Below are positions 11,866 to 26,600 of a stretch of DNA of 64,000 nt, in pieces; the first letter of the stretch is position 1; each line of letters starts with the position of its first letter. This DNA is from Rostratula benghalensis. Taxonomy: Eukaryota; Chordata; Aves; Charadriiformes; Rostratulidae. Location of the stretch: assembly GCA_013399305.1 (NCBI GenBank), contig VXAI01000019.1, forward strand, positions 944,703-1,008,702, written 5' to 3'. The notes below the pieces were generated by a model. The model was not told the DNA's origin, did not search any database, and saw nothing but the letters and a program-made list of their open reading frames with translations. Both the position numbers and the translations under genes were made by a program.

Positions 11866-14800
11866 AGTACTTTAGGGTATAGGTGGCATTTTTGCTTTTC
11901 AATTTACAAATTCTTATTCAACCGCAGTGTATGATTGACATAGTTTGTTACATCATAGATGTTGTCAAAAAGTTACATATAGGAGCTGTTGGCTGATAGC
12001 TGGGTATGTAATCACCACTGACAAGAGACATCTGAAATGCTTCAACAGAAGCATTTATTCAAAATAAACCATCAACAGAAGAAATAACTGACAATTTAAA
12101 TGTTGGTATTACTGCCTGTAGACTTTAGAGTCAATAACTTGACTTCTGCTTTAGTTGAACTGTGTGAAAGCTCTGATAAAAGCCCTAGATTATACAGGAA
12201 TTGCATTTTAAAGATTTTGAAATAGCTATCTTAACTAAAAACATTTTAAAATTAAACTTTGCCATTTGAAAGTAGCTATTTCTGAGAAAAGCTGGATTAG
12301 AAAAGCCATTGAGAGTTTTGTTGTTGGATTTAGTGGAAATGGAGTCAAGACTATACTGCGTAATATATTTAAAGAACGTTAGTCCTTCTCTTTCCCTACT
12401 GTCCTAATACATTAACAAAAGACAGCCAATAAAGCACAAGGCCAATGAATGTAAAGCTATTTTTTGTGGTGGTTTGTTGGGGGAGATGTTTGGATTTTGG
12501 ATTTTTTTAACAAAATGAATAATTGACCGAAGAGAAGTACTAGACATACACAATAGTCTAGACAGGTTAAGAAAGAATTAGAAATGGTCACAAGGAAACA
12601 GAATACTGACTGCTACAATAGCAAATGTATATTAAATAAAACCCAAAACCCAAGCTATCCAGATCTTCATACTGTGGGCTTTGAATGGGTCATTAAGTGG
12701 CATAAATGGGATGACTGAAGGAGCATAATAATTAAACTTTGCACATACTTCTGTGATTCACTCCCAAAGCCTCTGTATTGGATAATGCCAGGGAAAGAAA
12801 ACTAGAACAACAGATTAGTTAGTAGCATTAATTATAATGGTAATTGTTGTGCTCAATTGCCAGTGAATATTATGTCAATTAACATTTTTTAGCATTTTCT
12901 ATCTCACATTTTAAGAAATTAAGTCTGGAAAAAAAAATAAAAAATTTACCCTCTTCTTCCATCAGACTTACAATTATGGATATTTACTAATTTTAATATA
13001 CAAAGGAGGAATCACTCCTAAACTTTTCTGGAACTGGCTCAAAACCTCAGTACTTAACAGCAGATGTATTTTGACCAAGATCTTAGCCTTATCCATTATT
13101 TCTTACATTCTCCACAGATATCTTCATGTTCAAAAATCCATGAGAAAGTACAATTAGGAAATTTAGTGAGAAAGAATGATGTAGGTATATACTACTATTT
13201 ACTAAAATAAAAAAAAAAAAGCAAACATACAAATGAACAGCCCCACAAATTCCCTTGAAATACCAAGGTTGTTTTCTTTTCTTTTTCCCCAATATCTTAC
13301 TATTATTAGTTCCAAACCAAAAAACAGATATGACTGAATAAAAATCAAATTCTTAGAAGATAAACCCTAAATAAGATTTTCTTCTAATTCCTTCCTAATT
13401 GAGCATGCAAACATAAACATAGGTAATTTCTGCAAATCCTTACAAGTTAGAAAATCCAGCTGATCTTGCTGGCATCATGACATATTTACTAGAAACAAAT
13501 GTATTTCCCTGAAGTCTTAAACTCTTAGTATTTAAATCTGTCAGGATTTGTACTAAGACTGAGCAACACTGAAATATTTTCACTTTATATATTTAAAATG
13601 AACCTTTAATTTGTTCAAGTCAGATCAAGCTCACAGAGATTTTAACAAAAGTATGATTAGTTATTTTGTACAGTTGATACATATAAAAAAGCAAAGTCAT
13701 TATTTGTCAAGATTTTCAACGTATTTACCTGTCGCATTGACCAACACCTCAGAATGGGTACATGTTTTTAAAATCTTTGCTCCCTAAATTTTGTCTATTT
13801 GCTGGGCTATTTCAATTCAATCAATGGCTTTCAGCAGGTGTAAAACTAATAGCTCAAGGTTGCCAGATGCCCTTTTAATTGTCTTCTCAGTGTATCCTAA
13901 TGGGGTAGGTAAGGGAGGAAATAATTATAAATGACAACTAGAAATTCCAGTAAGACCATAAAGGGGTGAGGTTCTGAGAATAACATAATTTACAGAAGAG
14001 GAGAGTAGGATTGAGAGATACCTGAAGTTTGAGAGATGACTACTTAGTACTTAGCTCTTGTTTTTTCAGAGTCATAAAGTCCTAGATTGATTCTTGCAGA
14101 GTATGAAAAATAACTCTCATAGAGGACTGAGGGGAAAAAAATCATAGAGATGGGAAGGGAAGGAAATTCATAACTTGTCTGGGTCGGGTAAGTCCATAAC
14201 ACTTCAGTTGCTCAGAACATGGTACACTTTGCATAATGTCCTTATGATCAAACTTTATTCACTTTTGAAAAGGAGCAAGCAAAAGAAGCTGTAGGAAACA
14301 CAAGGCCTGTGAAAATGTTATAGGATGTGATGTTGCCTCTCTAATACATTATTGTAAGAAATATGGTATTATGGTGCTATAAATACATTTGCTGGGAGTC
14401 AGAGCTTACTTGAAGTATTGTAGAAGGAAAGAGTTGAGATGAGCAGGATGAAGTGAATCTTATTATTTTTCTATCTTACCTTGAAAGAGCTGCTGTTTAC
14501 TTTCATATGCTCTATTTCCAGTGTTAGTGCTCCTGCCCTCAAATCATCTCAAAGGATGAAGGCATTTGCAAGAAAAATGATAAAACTGCTTATCCTTCTT
14601 TCCCAATCAGAAGCAACATCAGTATCAGTTCCATCGTTTAATAGGGACATTATATTGGTAGCCTCATTAGCAAAACTGTTTAGTAAAGCAATAATAATGC
14701 CAGGCTCTACTCTTTATAGCTTCTGATTAGAAAAAAGCATCACATCTCGTGAGCGATTTATAGCTCATCAGTCTCACAACACACAGGAAAAAAAATTGTA

Positions 14801-15582
14801 AGAGAAGGATAAGCTTGGAACGATGTCTATAAGCTTGGACTTCAAGACAGGAAACAAAATAATATTTGCCATAATAACTATGGGCACTGAACATAAATAG
14901 ATGATCTCAGTATGCTTGATATAGAGTACTCTATAAAAATACAATACTTCTGTACTTTGTATTAATAGTACCGTGGCTCTTATGTTCTTTATTTGCTTAC
15001 ATTGTCTAACAGGACACACAATCTTTTGAAGTATCTAGCCATATAACCTTCTGTGAGATGGGAAAGTGCTGTTAGCCCTATTTTGCAGATAAGAAGTTGA
15101 GGCGCAGAGGCCATATTGTCTGAAGTACTGGAAAAAGCGATTGACCTTTAGAAATAAAAAAAAAATAAATCCTGCTTCTGCTTCTTCTAACCTTTGTACC
15201 TATTGCAGTACAAAAACAAATGGCATAAAGATAATGAAAGTCTAAATTCTAAGCATTCACATAGCTCCAAGAAATGGCATCTTCTGGTCTCAAAAGCTGT
15301 ATTAAACATGAAAGTACCAGGGGGCAAGATATTTTTCAAAGTGATCTTATAACTTTAAAGGCTTATCTCAGTCTAAATAAGGTGAATTTGTTTACTGTCA
15401 AAGTGTCTTACCAACCTTACCCTTCATTCTTGCCTTAAGGTGAAAGACCAAAACATACAAAAGGTTAAGAAGATACTTGTTGAGTTTCCCAGTTTTGTAC
15501 AAGAATGATTTATTTTTTACTACCATTTTTTTATTCACAACTTACTGAAAAAACCACACACAGTTTAGAATGGCATTTCTGT
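11866..15582. other. gene-free AT-rich sequence
   Basis: No gene or repeat family was recognised. An 81-codon plus-strand open frame at 14481-14726 and an 81-codon minus-strand frame at 14774-15019 show no recognisable domain and are treated as chance frames. Confidence 0.55.
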
Positions 15583-15646
15583 TTGTTTAAAAAAACAAAA
15601 ACAAAAACAAAAAACCCCACCAAAACCAAACAACAAAAACCACCCC
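15583..15646 (+). repeat. A/C-rich low-complexity tract
   Basis: The strand shown contains almost only A and C, arranged as AAAAAC, AACCCC and AAACC-type units. The same texture recurs elsewhere in the window. It is not a clean microsatellite. Confidence 0.8.
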
Positions 15647-16941
15647 AATATTGAATTACCAAAGATTATTCCAAGATATTGAAAGAGGATTGAATAAATC
15701 TTGTTAAGCTAGAGGCCTGGCACATAGAAGTAAGTACATATAGCACATGTAAGGTCTACTGTTTGGATGGATCAACGTGAAAAAAAACCAACCAAAAAAA
15801 CCCATCAAACCATTCTCAAATAAAACTATTTTAATCAAAAAGAGGATTCACCAACGAAAATTAAATTAACCGAGTTATCTCATGAGTACAGTGAAAATTT
15901 TAAAAAAATTGTCAAGACTTTGTGATGCTGAGACCTTCAAGTGATTTGTAAAATAAATTCTAAAATACGTTTCTTAGACACGTATTAGATACCTGAAGAT
16001 TCAAAAGAGGCTGAATGAAAAAAAGAAAACCAACAAAAAAAATATTAAAGTCCTTTGGCAGGGGAAAGCTAAACTGCAAAGGAAAAGTATTTCTGAAAAA
16101 TTGTCAAAAATTCTATGCATGAGGAGAACTGTGCTTTCTAATTCTATAGAGATTCTCTGCCCACAGAAACTTTCTTAAAATAGCTTTCTATTTGTACAAG
16201 AAAGCAAAACAGGATTAAGAAGAAGAAGAATAGACATTCCAAGTCTGATACAATTAAGAGCTTTAAGAAAGTAATGAACTTGTAGATGTAAAAACCAGAA
16301 AAAAGAAGAGGTTCTTGTTTATTCTTAGGATAATGATTTTTCAGTTACATTTCTGGTTTGGAAATTTCACTCTTTAGAGTTTTATCAGTTCTATGTTAAT
16401 CATAGAAATCTATCTGAAGTGTCGGTGAGAGAGTGCATTTTCCAGATCACATCTAAAGACATTAATTAAGCCTTCTGCTTCTACCTCCAGGTGGGCAGTG
16501 CCCTTGGCTTTACTTTAAGGAAGGGAAGCCAAGGAAGAGAAATAGCTTCATTTTTAGAAGCAAGACACTGGTTATATCTACAACATTTAAATTAAAAACA
16601 CACAATGGAACTTACGGTGCTGAGGATGTAACATTGATACTATTTATTTTTTTGAGGTATACTTCAGTGTATTGCAGCTTAATTTTGCAGAAAACAACTG
16701 CAGTTTGCATGCTGCAAGACCATATTACAACGTGTACCAATGGACAGTATGTGGAGAGGATCAGGAAAGGCACTTCAAAAAGCACTCCCCCTAATGAAAA
16801 CTAAAATGGTAAATGTGATGATATATGGATCAGAGGAAATTCTGTTTTAAAAAGCTGGAATTGCATTTGAAAAAGACTGCAAGAAGATGATGAAATTCTG
16901 AGAGACTAGGCCCTGCTCCTGGGAAAGGAGTCATTCATCTG
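15647..16941. other. gene-free AT-rich sequence
   Basis: Nothing recognisable apart from another short A/C-rich run near 15780-15810 and GAA triplets near 16220. Confidence 0.5.
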
Positions 16942-16964
16942 CAATTTATCTTCATGATAAATTG
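16942..16964. repeat. hairpin with 9-base stem
   Basis: CAATTTATC (16942-16950) pairs perfectly with GATAAATTG (16956-16964) across a five-base TTCAT loop. The stem is AT-rich and there is no adjacent gene. Confidence 0.65.
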
Positions 16965-19900
16965 TTACAACATCAAATGTTAAATTGGTCTATCTAAAAC
17001 CAAAACAAAAGTTAATTGTTTGTTTTAACTTTAAGGTTGTTATTGAACTACTATAGCAAAACAATTAAAAATCACAAATCTTCAGAACATCAAAATAATG
17101 GCAAATGTGTCTATTAACCTCTATACAATTAAGGGAAGCATTCATAGGCTTAATATTTTTAGTTATTTGATCAAGAGTAGTTTGCTTTAAGAAACAGGTG
17201 ATGCAACAGCAAGATTTTTGTGCATGAAGTGGAATTTGATCCAAGTGTACAGTCATTTCTCATCATTTCACATAGCAATCGATCATCTCAGCCTGAATGT
17301 ACGTAGAGATTTTGTCTCTGTGCCTCATAAAGGGTAATTTCATTACTGTGTTAGGATAACTGAAGGGCTTTGGGCTCTTTTGCCTGGGTACAAGGGTCTT
17401 TTCAGGCTAAAACTGAGGCACGTGTTAGATTCTGGCTTGGATTAATCTACAGTTAAGGCTTGGTTTATGTTTATTTACGCCACTTGCTATGTTCCAAATT
17501 TGAACTCTTGCTTTATTTAATGGGAGGGAATTTAGCAGCAAGGCTATATTATGCACATCCACCTGTAATTCCTTTTCAGTTATGCAGCAAACCTTGTGAT
17601 CATGGCCAAACTGTCCTGCATACCAGATATCTGTGGTCTTTATGTCGCTAGATGGTTCCTGCATAGAGACATACAGCAGATAAGAATGTGGTTGGTGCCC
17701 ATGAGGTTCTTGCTGCACTAAGAGAAAGGGACATATGCAAAATAAGCAGTCCCTGAACTGAAAACTGGGGGGAGAGATTAAGTAACATGGATGTACACCT
17801 TCTGAATGCTTAACTCAAGGTCAAAAACAGATTTATGCCTGTCTGTTACATAAATAGACACATGCAACGGAGTTCTTTGCAGAATGCCTCATTAGATACT
17901 GATTTATACTACTTGAATTCACACATAAAGCATCTGTGCCACGCTCTTCCAATATTTTGATTGGCAATTACACCAAATTGCCAAACTCTAAGGGTGAAAA
18001 CTAGACCAATCAACAACTGTAAAACTTAAAAAGATACAGAACAAATAGCCAGAAATAAACACCAACTCTCTTTATAGTTCAGAAGTTTTCTTAATGCCAC
18101 TCTGACTCTCTCTGTTAAGAGAAATTAATGCATAGATTGAAATGCTAAGACCAAAGTATGAAGTTAACAAAAAATGTAGGCTTCAATTGGAGAATATAAC
18201 GTGGCGTCTTGCACTCTCTACTGATGATATAAATATATGTATATCTCTAAAATACACCTGTATCTATAAAACATGTCTGTCTTTTCCATGTATGTACCTG
18301 AATTTTCCCTAGTATTTAGAAACTGCCATCTAACATAAGATAAAGAAGCATCACTTTGTTCTTGCATCAGCTGCTTTCAGGGAATCCCAGCACTTTTTCT
18401 GTGCAGTACTGGAGTTCTACCAATTCGTATGCAAACATAGAATTTTCCTCACTTTCATAAGAACAGAATTAAATTGACCTTCCTCCTGCTGAAAAATCAA
18501 TAAAGCTACTTGAAAAATTAGTATATTGTTCAATATGAACCATTGCACACCAGGGAAGTATATATTTTAATATACACTGCATCTTAAAATAACATACTGT
18601 AGTATCCCAGATCTAGACAGTCATAATGATATTTTTTATGAAAATATTTTTAAAAGATAATTTTCTCCTTGTAGAAAGTACAGGAGTACCTCCTGCAAAA
18701 AGCTAATCCACTTTCTGCATTTTCTGTGCCAGCGTTTTGGCTCAGCTTACAAAATGACGTTCCAAAATGCCTACACTTTAGTAAAATAAGAACAGAAGTA
18801 TGACCACAAATTTATAGATTGATTCTGACCTGATGGATACCAATGGAGAAACTCAGAAACAAAAATAAACATTGTACAAAGCTTGTGTGTTTATATTGTT
18901 CTACCAAGAGCAAAAAATAACAATCTCTTTCTAGAAATCAAGTACAAGATTTCTAATCTTGTATCTGCAAAACTTCAGTTTTCCTTTCTACTAAAAATAA
19001 ACATGGCATCTTTCATGTAAGTCACTACTGGAGCGCCAAGTTTAGTATCAGACAGATTTCATGTTTACTAGTAAGAATTACATATAATAAGTTTGTATTT
19101 TAAAAAATTGCTTAGGCTCCAGACTGGAAGAAAATTCACCATCCCCAAACCTACACCCACGCTACTGCAATTACCACTTGGGCTTGCAAAGGCTTCAGCA
19201 AGAGTATATTCCCTAAGTAGCTGCTGCAGAATTGTGCATGACACATTGCCACCCTAAATTAACAAACTCCGTGGACTACAGCTACTTTCTCTGCAGAGCA
19301 ACCAATTTGAATTCAGCTGGAGGTACAAATGAGCCTCTGGCTGAAGGCCAAGAGCCAACTTTACTGTAAATCCCCAGATGTTGGTTGTACAATCAGTGCT
19401 GAAACCATAATTACCAATTCCAGTACAGGACACTAACTTGTTCAGCTGCTCCTATTATAAGACTTTTGCTTTCCTTGTGAGTTTTCTTTATCTCGGTCCC
19501 ACCCATGAATTCCAACATCTATTGTTTCAAGTCCTTGCCAGTGTTTATTTCCAACTGAATTTCATTTAAAAAAAAAAATAAAATAAAAATCATCTTACTC
19601 TTAGCTTGTATCTATGAGACATAAATAATATGTTGGACAGCAATGCTCTAGTTTACTGTTTATGGTTTCCTTTTTTAATGTGACATCTTTCATATAGCTT
19701 GGAGATTTTTCCTTGAAAAACGTGCACACTTAGTTACGACTTTCAATGTTTTCTTGAAGTTTAACACTAAGCTTTTTTTTAAAAAAAAATACCTCATAGC
19801 AAACGAGCACAGTCTGATCAACACCACGTCTTTTAACATTTAACTTGTTATAGACACGTTTCATGTCTACAGGCCACAGTGCACATTGCTGATGCACCTG

Positions 19901-20109
19901 AGTTTTAAAAAATGTAACCAGGACAACAGTACGTTTGTGTTTTTAGAGCAAAACTAGGCCCAACTCAAGATGTCAAGTAGGTAGCATTGCATAGTTATGA
20001 CAAAGAGATACAAATTCAGCAACCACAGAAGAATATAAATAACCTTGGTCAATACTTAAAAAAATTAGGAACTAATTCTTTCAAGACGACAAGAGACAGA
20101 GGGTCTTTG
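16965..20109. other. gene-free AT-rich sequence
   Basis: No exon, RNA gene or repeat family was recognised. A T8A9 self-complementary run lies at about 19773-19789. Open frames near 17425-17718 have no recognisable domain. Confidence 0.5.
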
Positions 20110-20447
20110 AATCACTTGAAGAACTAATACTTAGGGAGTGGGTGTCAAAAGAAGAGGCCAGTCTTTTCTCAGTGGTGCCCAGTGAGAGGACATGAGGAAA
20201 TGGACACAGACTTGTACATAAGAAGTTCCACCTAAACACAAGGAGGAACTTCTTCACTTTTGGGGTGGCAGAGCCCTGGAAGAGGCTGCCCAGAGAGGTG
20301 GTGGTCTCTGTCCCTAGAGACATTCCAAACCTGCCTGGAAAAGCTCCTGTGCAACCTGCTCTGGGAGGACCTGCTTTGGCAGGAGAGTTGGACTTGATCT
20401 CCAGAGGTCCTTTCCAACCCCTTCTCCTTCTGTGATTCTATAATATT
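20110..20447 (+). mobile_element. CR1 LINE, 5'-truncated, 3' end
   Basis: This segment reads through the last part of CR1 ORF2 and the short 3' UTR. Hallmarks in order are TTCTCAGTGGTGCCCAG, the block encoding roughly 'F-H-L-N-x-R-R-N-F-F', GAGGCTGCCCAGAGAGGTGG, 'CCTGCTTTGGCAGGAGAGTT', and 'GATCTCCAGAGGTCCTTTCC'. It ends in ATTCTATAATATTC, which resembles the CR1 8-base tail repeat. CR1 elements reverse transcribe from the 3' end, so 5' truncation is normal. The frame is broken. The preservation is moderate, suggesting an intermediate-age copy. Open frames on the opposite strand here are antisense shadows. Confidence 0.95.
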
Positions 20448-21479
20448 CAGCTATCAGAAAGCTGCAAAGGAACAAGAAATTTGTCCATTTAAAAGAGGAA
20501 CAGTGTCCTAATCAGGGACTATCAAAACAGATGTAATGATTACACTATATCTTATCCTGAAAATTTCACTCCAGGTAGTCAAGGTAATAGTTTTTTTGTT
20601 TTTTTTTTCCATCTTAAACGTAGAGAATATTAATTAATTTTCTCTGTTATCGTGTCAGACACGAAATTGTGTGCAGTGGCCCAAAAAATATGGTATTTCT
20701 CAATAATTAGAATGCAATTTTCCTTCCTTGCTTAGAATTATTTTTTTCCTGCTAGAATACAGAAATGCTGACAACAACAGTAGGAAAAAAATAAACATAA
20801 TGCAAACAACCAAATACGATATACGTCTGATAAATTATGTAAACAGGTAGAATAATTATATTTTGTTTTTCTAAACTGTCTCATCAAACTCCAGAAATAA
20901 GCTTCTATAACTTTACCAGAGATGTCCTTAAAAGAAAAATTTCTTCAAAACTTCTGTTTGACTCTCACATCTCCTTTAGGGTAACAAGCAGATTTGGGAT
21001 TTGGATTTTATTTCTATTTCTTTTTGGAGATTAAAAATGGTTCATCTGCTCTGTATAATTTGATGACAAATGTATTTTAAAGCGAGAAACATCACAGAAG
21101 ACACAAAGTATGCTGAAAGCAAAGCTGTCTAAGTAAAAGTGGACTGTAATAATTCTCTTTTGTTTCACAGTAAGAATTTTTTTTTCTACATCCAATAGAG
21201 AAACTAATTCTGTAAATCGGTTTGTACTTTGGAAACTATGCATTCAAACTTTAGGACACCAATTTCTGTTTCAGAATACCTTAAAACCTTTCTTATATTT
21301 ATTTTCCAAGTGTTATCTTTGAAGTTCTGATTTGATTATTACTTCAGATAGTTTTGAGATTCATCTGATATAAAACAGGAAAAGAAAAAAGAGTGCTATT
21401 ATTAATGAGTTGTAAGTAATTAAAACTCTGAACAGTTAAACCAGCAATTCTTTCATTAATTTTCTCGTTCTCTTGTTTC
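20448..21479. other. gene-free AT-rich sequence
   Basis: The sequence between two CR1 fragments shows no gene or repeat family. A short minus-strand open frame at 21031-21243 has no recognisable domain. Confidence 0.55.
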
Positions 21480-21893
21480 TAGAAATTACTTGCTTGCACA
21501 CTTTCCTCCTAGTTTTTTTTATCACATGCAAACTTGCTGAGGGTGCAAGTTTGTACAGGCCCAGGTCATTCATGAAGACATTAAAAAACATCGGCCTCAG
21601 TGCTGATTCCGTGAGTCCAGCACCAGGGACTGGCCTCCAGCTGAGCTCCATGCCACCGGTCACAACCCTTTGAGCCCAGCATTTTAGCCAGTTTTCAGCC
21701 CACCTCACTGTCCTTTTAGGATGTACACCAACTGTTTGTCTAAAAGTATACAATGGGAGACTGGGTCAAAAGCCTTGTTAAAGGCAAGATTAGCATTATG
21801 AGCCATCCTCATCCACCAAGCTAGAAGTTTTCTTGTAGAAGGCTTGGTCAGATGTGATCTGTCCTTCAAAAACCCATGCTGACAACTCCCAGC
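21480..21893 (-). mobile_element. CR1-like LINE fragment, reverse-transcriptase core
   Basis: Read on the minus strand, this is the central part of a CR1-type reverse transcriptase. From its 5' side it contains the segment for 'Q-H-G-F', a KAFD-like block (NKAFDPVSH, near 21750-21785), then a decayed stretch where 'VLFNVFxNDL' is recognisable (near 21565-21600). It ends at LSKFA followed by the aspartates of the catalytic FADD box. The FADD box (about 21519-21533) is disrupted by an indel and substitutions, so the copy is dead. The 3' UTR and tail are absent, so this is an internal fragment of an older insertion rather than a simple 5'-truncated copy. A 105-codon open frame at 21436-21753 covers part of it. 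Confidence 0.85.
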
Positions 21894-23656
21894 AACATCA
21901 GATGTATAATTTTATTACATGAATATTCTTTGCTAATATAATGAATCTTTGGACATGGAGTAGATCTCTTAAATTAACAGACACGCTGTTTACAATGTTT
22001 TGGGGGAAAAATTTTTCTTTTCATATCGAAGGCCTCCAAGTGAGGGTAAAGCACGGCCTAACTTGTAGGAAATATATTTCAAATAATCTCAGCAGCTCTC
22101 AAGCTGGGGCTAACAGACTAGACATATTCTGGGTAGATAAAATTATGCTATATACTTTGTGCTTAATGGCTTACATGAATATGTTCCCATTTTCCCCCCT
22201 CATTTTTATCTGTGCATCTATGTTCTAAGGTTTCTAGAGAAAAGCAAAAAGTAAGATTTTTAAGTTTATAAAATATGATGCAAAGGATAAATGGCGTTCT
22301 CCATGAAGAAACATTAGATAATTCCTGTGTGAAGAGATAAAGGAAGACACAGATTTTTCTCCTTTTCAAGTCTTTTGCAAGTCATCTACTTTTACACCCC
22401 TGCTTTGGAACAGATTTTGTATGGAAATATTAACAATTTTTCTCCATTTAAAAAATATAGCATTTCTTTAAGCATTGCTTACCCTCTGTAAATTGCAAAT
22501 ACATTACTTTAAAGTTGTTTTGGGGAAAAAAAAAGTCATTCCTCAGCTTAATACACCCACACAGTTAAAACAACTCAAACTAAATTCGCTTTGAATGAGT
22601 AGTAAGATCAGACACATCATGTGATGAACATCAAACAGAAATATCATGCAGTTCCATTTAAATTTGCCCCAGTGGAACACAGATGTATTACATGAAGGAA
22701 ATGCTTGAAAAACTGAAAACGGAATTGGTGTTGAAAACAACAAACCCCAGAAAAACAGTTGCTACTTCATTAACTTTCACACATCCTTCTGAAGAAGCGC
22801 TCCCAAATGAAATTCAGTTCCTCAGGCTGGTATAAAATTGGGTGGATATAGGCCGCTCATTACTTTATTCATGAGCTGTCGTCAACCAAAGTAGAAAACT
22901 TGGGTAATATTAACTCAGAATTTTGAGTATAACAAGCAGAGATCCTCCTTGACTGAACAACAAGTCACAGTAATAATAAGAGGAGTACAGGTTGACATGA
23001 CAAAAAATTATGTGTTCAAAAGATAGAGTTGTACAATTAGATGACCCCCAGACAGGTTTCAGTGAAGTATAACAAATCAAGGACAAAATCATGAATCATG
23101 AAAGTTCTTATCAGCTGTCAGTGAAGAGCGAGTACAGCCAACTCAATTTCAGAGTGGCAGTCCCTACGGAGACCACCAACAAATATAAGAATGACTTGTC
23201 CCTTGGCAAAGCTCATGATTAAGAAAACCTTATATCTTGTTCATAGCCAATAAACTGACACTGGGCTTTCAGTACATTGGAACTACATCATATTGAGAGC
23301 CAAAATGACTTAAGGAGTCCTTTATGCCATCATAATGACTTTATTCTCGGTGACAGGTGAGTGATGGCAAGGGCAAGGCTGAAGGCTAGGTATCAGAAAA
23401 AATGAACTGGGATGCATTTCAGATTTTATCTGAGAGGACTGTGACGTGTAGCTGCAGAATGAGCAATGAAGGTGGCAGATTCTTAGGTGCCTTTGTGGGG
23501 TTTTTTGACAATACAAAAGAAGTTAAGCAATGACATATCCTAATTTGAGTTTCTCTGATACCGCAGTCGCGGTAGGATTGCAGGACTCTCAAACTAGTTT
23601 TACTGCATGGCAATGGGGTATCTTACAGAGCAGAAAAGAGAATGGGCATAACAAAC
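21894..23656. other. gene-free AT-rich sequence
   Basis: No gene or repeat family was recognised on either strand. Confidence 0.5.
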
Positions 23657-23688
23657 AACTTGGCTTTAGAAGAACTTGGTTTTAGAAG
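23657..23688 (+). repeat. 16-base tandem duplication
   Basis: Two adjacent 16-base units (AACTTGGCTTTAGAAG and AACTTGGTTTTAGAAG) differ at a single base, consistent with a small slippage duplication. Confidence 0.85.
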
Positions 23689-26600
23689 AATATATTTCAG
23701 GGTAGTGTAGGGGAACACGTTCTTCCTCCCCAATCCCAAAATTGACAAATACCACATACCTGAAGGACCTTACAATTACTGTTTATATTCAGGGCTTTAA
23801 AGGAATGATCACAAGATAAAATGCCATTTTCCAATCTATACACAAAGTTCAATACATCTTTTACTATAAAGACAATGTGAGGGCTGCATTTAACCTTGCA
23901 TAAATAATCTTTTTGGGGGATCCAGGCATGCTGCAGGCAAAACTGGCAATTTCAGCAACATATGTGAAGTTAACCCCAGTCACCTTTCACATTTAAATCG
24001 CAGCAGTGCAGAGCTCAGTTCAGCCTGGCTACTCAACAGACTGCCTGGGATTTTTTATCAGAAGCAGTTCACTATCAGGATCGGAGGTGAGCCCTGTGCT
24101 ATCAATAAATACATTTCATCAGCTCCAGATCCAGCTATCCAAAAGATAGCTCCAGCATATGGGCAAGAGCTATGGGAAAGCATCAATGCCTTGACCTGCA
24201 AGGCTGAGAGCCTCCATGAAGGTGCCCCCAGAGGTCATTCTACAAACCCTACTGCCAGTACAGCTCTTCCACAAAGTTATTACTGAATATGTTACAAGTC
24301 ATCTCAAGAGTTAATCAAACAATGTCACTTTCATACCTCTGTTCCTTTAGAGGAGAATGATTAAATTTGCCCAAAGAGCAAGCTCTCAGAAAATGAATAA
24401 GCAATGTACACATGTAAAAGACTGTAAAGACACCCCCTTCAAATGAGATTTTGGTTCCACAATACATTTTAACTCCTGTATGTCTCAAACTGAAATCATT
24501 ACTGCTTCCATGGAAGAGGCAGGAAAAAGCATTCCCCTCGGTATCACCCAAGGTAAACACAAAGTACCAGCAGCCAAGATATCCAGTATCCACTACCTGT
24601 ATTGACTAGGTCTCTACTGACTACAATGAGAGCCCAGAAAACCCGGGTCACTCTTAAATTTCTACAGCACCAGGGTCAATTTTGTAAGCGATGAAACAGC
24701 TACTGTCACATGCAGATGCTGTGGAAACACCAAGCAGAGACATCACAGATCCCTACTGTAAAGCTTAACATAGCTCCAGAGGGTTTTTTCATCATTCCCT
24801 CATGACATTAATGACGTGCACCATAAGCTACCAAAATTTTAGCACAACTTGCCGAGCAAGTTGGCAAAAGACTGGAACCTGCAGCTAGGTCACAAGCACT
24901 GCAAGATGAGAACTAAAGACTATGTACCCACCACTTTTCTAGCTAGGTAACAGGTGCTTTAATGTCAATAGATCTAAGTAGACCTGCAACACCAAAAAAT
25001 GCTGTAGTTTAAACACTTTGTCCAGCTAATGATCAATTCTATCTCTTTTCTCCTGCTGGTTTGAGGGCACTTACTGACAGGTCCATCTGTTTCTCATGCA
25101 CTTCACCAGACTCGTGTGACATGTCAGGCTACTGGTAGACTTTGCGTCCTGCTCCTTCACAGTATTTACATTTGTGCACATTTTTTCTTAGATTTGTTAG
25201 CAGCTCAAAGTGAAATTAGGACCCCCATGGAATTACTCTCATTACTCTCCCTTGAAACAAAAGTTTCTATGCTTACTTTATTAGAACCTACGTTCTACAA
25301 TGCAAAGCCCTGTGCAAGTAAATATCCCAAACCATAACTCTCATGTACAGTAATAGGATGTGGAACAATAGCAGACACCATCCAGCTGCAGAAAGGAACC
25401 ATGAAAAATGCACAAACTACGTATGACTAATGTTCTGCAACCTCTATGAAAAAGTATGTTCCCTGAAAGCTTATACAGCCTGGAAATTTTACATCAATTT
25501 AATAAAGTCTACGTATTAGAATATTCATACTAAAGAGGTTCATGATTTAGACATGATTTTAAAAGGATTTGTCATACTAGATATCAAGGTGCAGCAGAAC
25601 CCTTAAAATATTTTTTTCCTGTATAGATATAGAGAAAAGGAAAAGTATTCTAGTTAATTAATTCTAGAGCTTAAAATCATAAAGAAAATATTAGAGGATC
25701 ACAGAAACTACTGTATCTACTAAAACTACTCTGCTCACACCCTTCCATGGCAAAGTGGTAGAGTAAAAAGCCAAAAGCCTACAGCCAAAGTTCCCATTTG
25801 TAGATGGTTTTCCAATTTTAAAAGGCAGAATCTGGTCTTATTGATTTACTCTTGGTACTTAAGTGGTCATTTGTGTACTTATGGATGAACTGTTTCGCTC
25901 TTCCCCCTTCCTCAAATTTCTGATCAATACCAAAGATATGATATTTGCATTTATTTAAAAGTAATTCACTGCCAAATACTTGATTACATATTTATCTTAG
26001 CTCTTAGTATTTTTAGCTACTATTATAAAAGAAACATGAACAAGATTTTGTAACAAATTGTCTTTACGTTTAGTTGAAAAACAAAAGAATATTTAACAAA
26101 ATTATCAAAATGAAACATTGTTAGGAAATATAATGTTACTTAAATATTATTTTGCATTCCCTAGGACAATATGATACTCTGCTAAACACTGAAAAATCTT
26201 GATTTTACAGAGGACAAAGAGACTACCTCACACTTTATTAACACAAAAGTAGACTAATTAAGAGAAATGGGAAACTGTCGTGATCTCATTTATGAATGTA
26301 CTTGAGACTTTCGTTTTTAATATACACAGTAGACAGATTTAAACAGACAGAATTTTCCACAAAGGCATTTAGGGTAAAAATACTTTTCATTCCTCTCAAC
26401 TTTTGCAGCATGCATATTCAAATCCTTTGCAAATGACTGACTGAAAACCATTGTGATGTTCCTCTCTGATTATAGGTCATCACTTGCATGGTGAAAAGAA
26501 CTTAAGAAATTTCCAGTATTTCAAAATTCAAAATTATTAACAGCATAACTGAATTTCTGAATACAAAATTTTTATTTTCTTCTTCCTCTGTAACAACCTG

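Noticed and set aside
20081..20417. Minus-strand open frames of 80 and 61 codons
   Set aside because: They are antisense to the plus-strand CR1 3' end and have no independent support.
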